A stretch of 64,000 bases of DNA from Brachionus manjavacas (lineage: Eukaryota > Rotifera > Eurotatoria > Ploima > Brachionidae): positions 11,422,501-11,486,500 of the forward strand of contig JAHQIY010000001.1 in NCBI GenBank assembly GCA_019054805.1, read 5' to 3'. The first letter of the stretch is position 1; every line of letters begins with the position of its first letter. A program made the translations under genes and the position numbers. Below, piece by piece: positions 42,187-52,400 of the stretch. Below the pieces are notes generated by a model. The model was given only the letters and a program-made list of their open reading frames with translations, was not told where the DNA came from and searched no databases.

Positions 42187-43285
42187 GTAGTAGTAGAAAA
42201 ATAAACTGCAACTTGAAACCAGTTCAAGTGAGCTCATAGAGCTATAGCAATCGTTACACAACTTTATTCCAATCGTTCACAACTCTGTCAACAAAAAAGT
42301 TGAAATAAGACAATTTTTTATTTTTTCTCTATGAATCGTTTTTTTTGTGCCTTCTTAGAATGTAAGCGCAGCTCGAGCCAGCCCCAGATCGAAAACTTAT
42401 GTCGTTTACAAAATTCACTTTCTTCATTTTATTTACTAATTTTATACATTGGGATCAAATCACCCCTCAACTTTCGCGTCTTCAGGTCACTTAGGTCTAG
42501 TCTCATAAGTCGTTGCGGGTTTTTGAGATATTTGAGCTCTGGAACAAGTTTCGTCGCTCTTCTCTTTACTTTTTCAAGCTCCGCGGTATCCTTTTCAAAA
42601 CACCACGAACTGATAGCATATTCCATATGAGGTCTGACCAATGATGAGTAACGTATCTGATGTTTTCTTGGTTAGGAAAATTAAAACCTTTCTTGGTCAT
42701 TCCTAAAACTCTATTTGCCTTAGCAGTACAATTTTTCACTTGTACGTCCCGCTTAAAGTCGCTTTGGATATAAATACCGAAGTCTTACTCACAAATAGAC
42801 TTTGCCAAGGGTTGTCGGCCCAAACTCTCTGACTTAATTTCATAGTCAAACCTTGTGTTTGAATAACCAAAGTGCACAATTTTACATTTAACAGTATTAA
42901 GTTGGGTAGACCAATTCGTTGACCAATTTGATACTTTGTCTAAGCCCTTGAAGATAATTCAAAGATTGGAAATTTTTAACGACTGAAATAATTTTCGTAT
43001 CATCAGCATAAGCTTCACAGTTTGACTCAATCATCTCTGACATGTCATTAATGAAGATGACAAAAAGTATAGGTCCTAAAACCGAACCTTGAGGTACACC
43101 ACTTGTTATTTCAGTCCATTGTGAAGACGATTCTCCAAGTATCACTCTTTGTGTGCACCCCGTAAAAAAATCCATTGATCCAAGCGATTAGTTTCTCTCC
43201 AAAACCATAGAACCGGAGCTTGTACAATAATTTACGAAAAGAAACCTTGTCAAAAGCTTTGGCGAAATCTGTATAAATAAATTCT
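42187..43285 (-). mobile_element. CR1-like LINE, second family, 3' half
   Basis: Minus-strand relic. 43175-42897 has QRVILGESSSQWTEITSGVP, QGSVLGPILFVIFINDM and EAYADDTKII (catalytic YADD). 42641-42429 has MVRPHMEYAISSWCF, KVKRRATKLVPELK, LRLDLSDL-type text and KLRGDLIPMYK. The 3' end shows an AGCTCTATGAGCT hairpin and a CTACTACTAC run at about 42187-42200. Frameshifts between pieces make it dead. It differs clearly in sequence from the CR1-like copies at 24621 and 60162. Confidence 0.85.
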
Positions 43286-43344
43286 TATAATTTTTTATCA
43301 AAAAAATTTTAAAATTTAAATCACATGACTTTAGTTGTACAACT

Positions 43345-43787
43345 AATTATTTGGAAAAAGTAAAATACAATTTACTTCAAAGTTCTTTTCCAATATTATC
43401 ACACAATTTACATAAGACTCGCATTATCTGTTCTTCTAAAAAAAACCCAAAAGTTGGTTTTTCACAAAAGCTACAAGTGGGATTTATTTTATTTTCTTTG
43501 CATAAACGAATTTGACATTTTTCTATTGTATCTATCTTCGGTTCTTTGACGAAACTGGAGTTGATAATGCACTCAAACTACATTTTATTCAACTAGATAC
43601 TGATTTGAAGAAACTGGTGAACGAGGAATTGATTAGTTTTCTAGTAAGGGATTTAAAAGTTCTAATAACTCTTCCACAAGTCCAGTTAAAAAGTCTCTAC
43701 GTGAAATATTCTGAAATTAAGCTGTTTGTGGCTTCTTTGTCCAGTAAATTTGATCGATATTTTAAATTTTTCAAATTTTCTTATTAA
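43345..43787 (+). pseudogene. Coding-like fragments of unknown protein
   Basis: Two plus-strand open stretches overlap in different frames. 43345-43515 reads NYLEKVKYNLLQSSFPILSH, NLHKTRIICSSKKNPKVGF to HKRI. 43506-43787 reads YCIYLRFFDETGVDNALKLH, IQLDTDLKKLVNEELISFLV and KSLYVKYSEIKLFVASLSSK to a TAA. Composition is protein-like and helical. No splice pair in the right phase was found between them, so a frameshifted relic is the simplest reading. I recognise no family. Confidence 0.33.
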
Positions 43788-44189
43788 TTTTATTTGAGCC
43801 AATATTACTTGTAAATTCAAAATTATTAATTTTCTGTCAAGAAATTTATTTGGCTTTCAAAATATTTATTTTATTGTATAGAAAAAAATTTGTCTGATAA
43901 GAGCAAATTTAAACAAATAACAATACTTAATTTAATGTTTAAAATTATTATTTTTGCTGAGTCTTTTATTACATGAAATAAATTCTTAGTTTAGTGATAT
44001 AATTAAATATTCTATTATAAAATGTTTGATTCTTCGTATTTAGTAACTGTCCCGTTTTTGTAAAGTCTCAAATGAGCTATTCCAATGGACAATTATTTTT
44101 CTGTAACATATCCAATTTCTCTTTCAAATTCTAATTAATTTAATATAACTTTTAAATAGACACTTTTTTTAAATTTTAATTACCAATGG

Positions 44190-44740
44190 CGAAAGGAGTT
44201 TTAAAACTCAAAGCCATTTATTTTAAATATTAAATAAACTATTAAAAAAAGGAAAAAAATGCAAATGTTTTTATAAACAGTGACTATATAAATAAGAACT
44301 ATTCAAAGATTAAAGATTTATATCACCTCACATATGAAACACACAAAATAAAAAATTGACACATTCAAAATCAGATTTAAAAAACTCTTTATAAGATATG
44401 TTAAAAACTGCTTTCTCTTCAAAAATGAATTAATTTTATCACTCATGAAGGACTATAAAAATGTTTTTGTTAAGAGCTCAAGAGATCTTGAAAAAAAGTC
44501 TCCCTTATCAATTTTTGTCCAAGAATTTCCACGTGAGTGCTGCAAAAGCCAAATCTTTCAATTTACTAGAAGTTTCTCTTTCTTAATATTACCATATCTA
44601 ACTGTATTTTTTTAAATATTGTGAATCCAACTTTGTAATACTATAAATCTGTTTCACTTTCTTTTAATATACGAACAAAAGCTAAAGGAGTATCATTACT
44701 CAAAGTCTATTTAAATAATAAATTAAAAATTAAAAAAAAA
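44190..44740 (+). mobile_element. Two tandem LINE-like 3' ends with an ORF remnant
   Basis: 44195-44240 (AAAGGAGTTTTAAAACTCAA then AGCCATTTATTTTAAATATT) and 44681-44730 (AAAGGAGTATCATTACTCAA then AGTCTATTTAAATAATAAAT) are related 3' ends, each with a hairpin (GAGTTTTAAAACTC, GAGTATCATTACTC) followed by an A/T-rich tail. Between them 44358-44613 is open for about 85 codons (DTFKIRFKKLFIRYVKNCFL, LMKDYKNVFVKSSRDLEKKS, FVQEFPRECCKSQIFQFTRS), probably the C-terminus of an ORF2 not otherwise recognisable. Confidence 0.45.
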
Positions 44741-46012
44741 AAAGATAATATTAAAAGAGCTCATAATTAAAATTATCAAGTTAATAGAGCCAATATTAAA
44801 ATTATCGAATTTAATACAGATAACTAGGCTACAATTAAATGTAGTTGCTGGTTCTATCTAAAAAATTATCATTGCTATCATTTAATATCAAAAGCCGTAA
44901 ATCTAAAATTAGCCACAATTCCAATGCGTTACATTACATCAGCAATTGAACCATAAAAGAAAGTTGGTAGAAACGATAAAGCAAAAAAAGCTTTGATAAC
45001 ACAAAAATAGAAAAATTGTTATTGTTTATATTTTTTTAGACTTAAATTAAATAAATTGGACATAATTAAAAATTTTTGATCGAAAACTAATAAAAATAAA
45101 TATCATTAGTTACAATTAAACTTTTAAGCAGAAAACTAAATAGTATAAACACGAAAAAAATATATTTGACATTTTTTCGAACAGTTAATTAATAATTTTT
45201 AATATACAAGTAGGTATCAGCCATTTTTTTATTAATTATAAAGGGAAAAAGCATCATTTGTTAAAAAACATAGAAAATATTTGCCTTATTTCATCATCAA
45301 TTAGTCAATATCCAAGTGTCAAAAATGACACGACTGGTAATAAAAAGATGATTTTTTTTAATAAATTAATTTCTATATTTTTATATTCTTTTTTAGTAAA
45401 CAATAATATTAATAAAAAACCTCCGAGGAGATCGGACAGATGGGCCCAAGGGTTCTAGTGTAAACATTACAGAGTCTTTTTATGATTTAATTAATTTTCT
45501 GTGAATTACCATGTTTTCCACGTATTGATGCATCATCCTCTATGAATAAAAGTAAAGTTGTATAGGATTTTTTTTAAATACTCTAAAAACAAACAAGATC
45601 AAAAACAAAATTTATTGTTAGATAAAAAAAATAATTTATTAAAATCTCAAAGTCGAAATAAAACAAATTTCGAATTCAACAACATTATTTTAAAATTTTC
45701 AATAGAAAAAAAACAAAAAAAAAGAAAAACAACAAGAAAATAAATCTTTTTAATAATTGGAAAAATTTTTGCTATTTTATTCCAAAAAAAAATTGTATAA
45801 AATATAATGAATAAAAAATATCGATTCTCATACTGTACTGCTACCTACTAATTTTTTTGTGTTGAGTATTTTTGTTACCATTTTGCATTTATCAGTTGGT
45901 CAATATCGAAAACAATATTTATAAAAAATAAAAAGACAAAAAAAATAAAAATTGTAGAGGACGGATATCCATGATTTGAAAAATCGATTTACAAAGGCCG
46001 AAGAGCCGGGAG
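44741..46012. other. Intergenic with piggyBac-like terminus
   Basis: AT-rich. 45317-45332 is GTGTCAAAAATGACAC and 45420-45463 holds CCTCCGAGGAG and CCAAGGGTTCTAGTG, similar to the right end of the piggyBac relic at 28775. It may be a MITE of about 180 bp, but no TTAA duplication is visible. The 3' UTR of the Fox gene occupies the right end. Confidence 0.35.
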
Positions 46013-49000
46013 CTAGAAAGCTGGCTTAGTCCTGGTGGTCTTGTGTGTCGCCGGGTTGAGTTTACTCTGATGTGTGTAGATTCGTTTTCGCGCGTGCTGC
46101 TGCTGAGCGGTCATGTCCTTGGCGGAGTCTACGCTCAAAAAGTCGAGATCGTCGACATTGAGGCCGAAGTCAAGGGAGCTGTGGCTGCCGGCGCCGCCAA
46201 TGAACATGGCACTGTCGCACTCGTCGTCCTGGACCATGTGGGGCTGCACGTTGATGAGCCCGGCGTCCAGGTCCAGCAGGCTGTCGGGCCACCACTTGGG
46301 CTGCCTGATGCCCGTGCCCTGCACTGTCAAATCTATGGCCTTCTTCTCGCTGCTCGGATTTATGAGGCTGGTCGCGCTGAAGTTCTCGTCCAAACTAAAC
46401 TGGCTGGTTATGTCGAAGAGCTCGCTGAGCTCGTGGTCGTGCGGCACCGCCAAGCTCGAGTTCTTTTTCAGCAGGCCGCCTACTAAATCGTCCGGTGATG
46501 AGCTAGATGTACACGAAGAGTCTGTGAACTGGTCCAATTCGAGACTGGGCAGGTTGGCCTCGAAGCCAAACAAGCTTGGCTCGTCCTCAAAATTTTTTAT
46601 GTAACTTATGGGATTCGAGTGAAACGAATTACTAAATGAGTCGCCAAAGTCAAAGTGGCTGGACGCTGGCTGATGATGCACGTGGCTGATCTGCTGCGGC
46701 TCCATGTACTGCGCGCTCTCCATGTAGCTGTACGTGTTCGGCTGACACTTGTTCACTTGGGACAAGTTGGCGTCCGATCTGACAAAGTCACAATTTTCCA
46801 CTTCGCTGTACTGGACGAGATCGGGCCTGGGCTTTTTTTTTGGCTCGGCCTCGTCGCCGCTCTTCCTCTTGCGCTTGTAGCACTTGGTGGTGATGGGGCC
46901 CAGCGAGTTGGAATCGTCCAGCTGACGCTCGAACTCCGGGTCCAGGGTCCAAAAGCCGCCCTTGCCCGGCTCATCTTTTTGCCTGGCTATTTTGCGGAAG
47001 CACTTGTTCAGCGACAAGTTGTGACGAATGGAGTTTTTGAACGTCACCTGCCAGTTGGGGTCCGCTTTTTTGAAGTAGCTAAAGTTGCCAATGATCCAGT
47101 CGTAGATCATTTGCAGGGTCATCTTGGACTGTTTGGACTCTTTCATGGATAGAATGATGAGCTGCGAGTAGGAATAGGGCGGCTTGACGTCCGAATTGGT
47201 GCGGTATTCGTGGCGATCTTTGAGAAAGGAATTGCGGAATACCGACGCCGAATTCGAGCCCGAATTGGCGATGATCGATTGAGATTTGCTCGGCTGCAGG
47301 ATCGCTGGCGCCGACACTTGATGCTGCAGCTGCTGCTGGACTGTTCTTGGCTCGGCCTTTTTGCTGCGTCGCTTGGTGGACGCGTTGGACGAGCAGGTGG
47401 ACTGGGGCGACGCGCTGCACTGCACCGAGAGCGGCGGCGACAGCGGCGGGTAGCTGGCGTTCAGCGAGTTTTTGGCGCTGTCCGCGATTTTGGCCGCCGG
47501 GATGGTCGCGCTGTCCAAGTCGCAGTCCAAGCTCGCCTGGAACTTGTCGCTGGCCTGCGAATTGGGCGACAGCGAACAACTGCTCGCCGCCATTGTCGTG
47601 TTCTTCATGATGTTCAGACTCTGCAGCCACTGCAGCGAGGTCAAGCTGTCGTCGAGCATGTTCGACGAGCCCGACTCCGATTCGGATAGCTTGCTCAGGA
47701 ATGTGTCGTCGTCGAACGCGTCTAGTTTGTCTACGGTCGTCAGCAGATTCGACTTGGCTTGCTTGTGGCTCATTAAATTAATTGTCTTTATGGGAGAACT
47801 GTTGCTGGCCTTGGTTATTTTGTTCAGGTTGATTAGTTGCAGTTGGTGGCTAGATGTATTTGGCTTGCATAGCGAGTTGGGCGAGCTGGTCACTATAGGC
47901 TCATGTTTGGCCGGTGTCACTATAAATGGCTTGTTGTGGGCGCTGGGGTTATTCAGAGATGCTTGACAAAAAAAAGAAAAAATTATTTTTTTTGTCGCAA
48001 ATAGAGCACTTGAAGACTTTGACAGAGACCAAAAAATTGGTCAGTTTTAAAATTTTTTAGACATTTTTGAAACAGAACAAAGAATTTGAGGGCACCAATT
48101 TTTTTTAATTTAAAATTTTTTTATTTAAATTTTTAAAAAACAATCTAAATCTTTTCTTGATACAATTGATAGAATATTAGCAAGAATTTTTTATCATTCT
48201 AAATGATTTTAATTAAATAGTTCTTAATTTTACACACATGTTACCATGTTGGTAAAATTCTACTGAAAATTGGTTCTATTATATAAGAGCATTTTTCTTG
48301 ATCATAAACATTACCAAAACATTACATTTTTTGATCAAAAAAGCAACCTCTAAAAACAAATCAGGGAAATATTATGACCAGGGGTCACAAAATTGACCAG
48401 CCCCAAATTCTGCTCAATTTTATTCCCAAGATTTTCGGATCGTTTGCTTATCACTGAAAAAAATAAAAGCTTGTTGACAATTTTGTGCCAAATAACTGAA
48501 ATATAGAGAAAAATATTCTTTTAAGAGTTTTTTTTTCTTAATTAAACATTTATTAAATTATTTAATTTAATCTGCTATTATAAACAATCAATATGTAATA
48601 AATCGATAGTTAAATTGGTAAAAATAATGAGAAAAAAAAAAGCTTTACTAATTATTTATTATTTTATCTATTTTAAAGTAATAGGTAGTGGTTATAATTT
48701 GGTAATCAATCATTACTAAAAAAAGATATTAATTGTCTCAAAAATTATTTAGTAAAAAACAAATGTCGCACAAGGGATTAAGCAAATTAAATATTATCAT
48801 TTTTATTATTTTAATAGTTCACATAAAACAATTTTCAAATTTAAATGAATCAAAATTATTATTTAGCACAAATCCACATAATTCTCTTGCATTTAAAATC
48901 AAAAGAGTTATTATGAATTTTTTGAAACCTATTTCATTTTAAATTATTCTACATATTCTTTTATACTGATAAACATTTATATAATGAACAAAGCAGAAGA

Positions 49001-51923
49001 GTATTAAAGCATTACAATTCTGGAATCTGGAATATTGGTCCAGTCTGTAATCTTGGATTAAAGTCTGCAACAACTCTTCATTCTATAAATAATCAAAAAT
49101 ATTAAAATAAACTTGATAAGTTTTTGCAGATTTTAGTGAAAGATCTAAATTTAGAATTAATATTTTCCAAAATAATAAATTTGCAAAGAAAAAACCGAAT
49201 TCGAAAAGGAATTTCGAAAAAACTTCAAAAATATGAAAAAGTTCTGATAAAATTTACATGATTTTAAATTATTTCCTTTTAGGCAACAAAAAAATATTTT
49301 TATGTTTTAGATAAAATTTTTTTTACTAATTTATAATAACAGCGCCTCGAGAAAAAGTACCAAAAGCAAATCTTCAAACTCTACCTTGTCTTTTTAGATG
49401 CAAAATTATTTTTTTCTTAACTTTGAAAAAGATTAAATTAGTTAATTTTTTAAAAACAAAAAAATGAAATCATGCCTGCCCCGTATCACTATCAAAAGCT
49501 CTTTCTGTGCGCTGTTTTAAATTAGAGGTGCCAGAAAGCAAAAAGAGAAATAAACTTTGTTTGCTATGGGGGTGCTCAGGGCCTCCAGAACTGTGACTAA
49601 ATTTATGAATGAATATTTCTAGAAATAATAAAAAAGACACTCGATATTTATTGAAAATAAAAAAAAAAATTTTTTTTTTAAAATATACTAGAATATAATA
49701 AGCTCTCGAGGCTCATTCCGTTTAATTATAAGTCTGAAAAAATAACATCGATTTGGCACAAAAAAACAATTGTTTTATATGCGACAATTAAAGCCAACAA
49801 TATGAAAATAATTAGTTTTTTGTTATTTCTATTTGGCAAAAAAGAAACAAAACAATTGCTCTTGGAAGTTCATTCCAAAATAGCTCCGAGTTTTGACTAC
49901 ATGCAACAATAACATAGATTAATAGCAGATTTGGGCACGATTCGGTGTACAGTAGGCAAATTAGCGCTAGTGGCACTCGAAGCGTCCCTAATTTGCTTGC
50001 AATCAAATCGAAGTTAATCGATTTGGCAAACAAAATCCGGCACAGGTTTAATTGACTTTGAGTAGTTTACAAACTCTCTATTTAAAGCCACCGTAAGTGT
50101 TTACTAAAAATATCTACACTGTTTCTAATCTTGCCATTAATCTTGGTCTCAAGTGCTTTCAAGAAGCTTTTTCTCAGAGTTGTCGAGAGCTTAGCAAATC
50201 CTCAATTTAAATAGCAGTGCGACTGCTCGGCCTGTCACCATTAAAGCTAGCTTTTTTTCTCAATTCTAATCACCTACAAAAATTATTCACACTATTTGAC
50301 ATATTTTAGGCGAACATTTCGAATCTATAGAAAAAAGAAAACACTTTTTAAAAAAAAAAAAAGTCGATAAATTAGATTTGAAGTTTGGCTTCAAGTTTGT
50401 TTATTTAGCTTTATTTAGCAGTTTTTTTCCAAAGTATTCATTTTGAAAAAAAAAACTAAATCAAACAAGCTCCTAAATTATGATTTTAAAAACTCAGATT
50501 TTAGCTTTCTCGTGAATATGGATTTTAATTGATTACCTTTGTATTTGTATATATATGATGCCTTAATCATACTTAGTGATCAAGCCATACTCATTAGAAC
50601 CAAACAAGAAAGAAAAAAAGAGAATCAGCACCCACGCGATCTCTGTCTTTTTGTCACTGACTTGGACACAAATTTGACTTTTTTTTCTCTTTTTTCTCGA
50701 CCTTTATTAATCTAATTAGAAATTTTCTAATAAGGTTAGAGAAATTCGAATCTACCTGTGCCACACTAGAAAAAAAAATAAGAATTTTTCTTTTTAATGT
50801 CGCAATCAAATAGACTAAATTCTAGCAAACAAAATCTGAAACAATAAATGAACGTGGCCAACATTTAAATATTTAAATTAGAAAGAATAATCTTGGAATT
50901 AAAACTTGCTTTAATGAATAAATGATTTGAATTTTTTACGTTCGATCAAATATTTAATAAAAGAAATAGAAAAAAATAAAAAAAAGCTTCAACTTTCTTA
51001 TTTAAATTAAATCAAATATTTTCCTAGCTATTCTTGTTTGCTTTTCGGCTTGTTGTTCAATATATTAATATTAATTCTTATTTGCATTAGTTTTCTCTCT
51101 TTTTTGCTGCGCGTCAACTTCATCTCACCTATGGCCGTCACTGGCTCGCTTCACTTCTAAATCCGATACTAAATATCACATTTTAATAAAGCGCTCGCAG
51201 AAATTGGGAGCATTTTTTTTAAAATTATTTTATTTGCTGAATCTTTTTGGTCAAAATAAAATCTTCAAAAATCATCCAAAATTCTAAGCTCAAAAAGATA
51301 AAAAGAAAAATTTTGAAAAATAAAATTATTTTTTTGCAATTTAAAATTTTTTTTGAATAAACCGGAATGCAAAGCCTTTCCACTACTCAAATCAATTGCA
51401 CACTTTGTTTGATTTTTTTATTTTTTTAAAGATTTTTTTTGTCATAAATAAAAATGTTTAAAGAAAATAAGTTCAAAATTGACCTGCTCTAAAACATTTC
51501 GATGATCCAATTTACGATCATCCAAAATTTTAAGCCCCAAAAAAACCCTAAATTTAAAAAAAATAAGAAAACTTTTGAAAAATAATTTTATTTTTTTTGC
51601 AATTTAAATTTTGAAACTAGTGAGTGAATAAAACGGAATGCAAAGCCTTTCCACTACTCAAATCAATTGCACACTTTGTTTGATTTATTTATTTATTTTT
51701 TATTTCGGATAACAAAAATTTTAAATTAAGAATACTATGAAAATAAGAGAAAGAAAGAGCTTTAGAAGAGAACTGAGTGGCGTAATACGGCTTTGCGCGT
51801 CTAATTACGCTTTTTCAGCTCGAGCCACAAATTAATTAAATTATTATGCAATGTGGCAAACGCAGGCCTGGAACAAGCGCTTGTCCTAGCAGTACCAGAA
51901 CTCAAAATTCACTTACCAATCAT
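46013..51923 (-). CDS. foxJ1: FoxJ1-like forkhead transcription factor
   Basis: Exon 1 has only 7 coding bases (ATG ATT G, 51923-51917) before a perfect donor G|GTAAGT. After a 3955-bp intron, exon 2 (47961-46013) opens behind a TTTTTTTTGTCAAG acceptor in matching phase, reading [15 protein letters not shown]. The product is 651 residues. The forkhead domain spans about residues 255-355: [60 protein letters not shown] and DEPGKGGFW. The last motif and the adjacent ADPNW are FoxJ1 traits. A basic KCYKRKRK follows as a nuclear signal, and Ser/Gln-rich flanks suggest activation regions. FoxJ1 directs motile cilium gene programmes. Oddly, four residues (VTFK) separate NWQ from NSIRHNLS. The coding part is GC-rich unlike its flanks, and its other frames show long spurious open stretches. 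Confidence 0.88.
47962..51916 (-). other. FoxJ1-like intron 1
   Basis: A 4-kb intron without recognised transposons, in contrast with the rest of the window. It holds the tandem duplication at 51271-51690, a homeodomain-type GCGTAAT ... ATTACGC inverted pair at about 51782-51812, and patches of moderate GC near 49930-50250. It may carry cis-regulatory elements. Confidence 0.5.
51271..51690. repeat. Tandem duplication in FoxJ1 intron
   Basis: Units 51271-51420 and 51517-51690 share order and sequence. A 52-bp core (starting CGGAATGCAAAGCCTTTCC and containing ATCAATTGCACACTTTG) is identical at 51363-51414 and 51634-51685, while the flanking parts have diverged by indels. Stronger conservation of the core than of its flanks hints at selection. 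Confidence 0.85.
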
Positions 51924-52400
51924 GGTTGATCGACTAGGCATTCATTTCGATCCATGCAACGCATACATACACACACACACAGATGGCTGAGTGTAGCTGG
52001 TTAGCAAATAGAGCGCGGAGCGTTGGTCAAACTTTTGTTCTAAATATTAGCTCGAAAAATAAATCTAAAAAAATAGAAAAAATTTTTTTTTTATTTGAGC
52101 TCAAAATTGGACACATGGTTTTATTTTGAACGATGCGGCCTGAATTCGCCTTGTTTACATGTCTTGACAAATTGAACGAAATCAAGCCACACTAATAGTG
52201 CTGCTAGATTTTAGAGTTCGATATTTATTCGAGCTGGAATCTTAGCATTCAAAGTGCGAATAAATATCGAGAACAAAACTTGAACTTTTCTGATAATTTT
52301 CCGAAAACGGACAAGGAAGACTTGAAATTTATTTGGGTCGAATTTCGATAACAAATAATTTAAATTTTAAATTATTTTCCAAATACAGCTGATTGTTGAA
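51924..52400 (-). promoter_or_regulatory. Putative promoter / 5' leader of FoxJ1-like gene
   Basis: Immediately upstream of the ATG lie an (AC)n tract (51969-51980) and a GC-richer patch. TGTTTAC (a forkhead-type core, GTAAACA on the other strand) occurs at 52152-52158. A strong inverted repeat lies at 52216-52274. The transcription start is not known. Confidence 0.35.
52216..52274. repeat. Inverted repeat upstream of FoxJ1-like gene
   Basis: GTTCGATATTTATTCG at 52216-52231 and CGAATAAATATCGAGAAC at 52257-52274 are reverse complements apart from a 2-bp insertion, around a 25-base loop. Confidence 0.85.

Noticed and set aside
46043-47966. Several 150-180 codon plus-strand frames over the Fox gene
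   Set aside because: GC-rich coding DNA lacks stops in other frames; none shows a domain, while the minus frame has a complete forkhead domain.
47962-51916. Minus-strand frame 50033-49812 as an extra Fox exon
   Set aside because: No splice sites in the right phase and no Fox similarity; the direct join 51917 to 47961 is sufficient.
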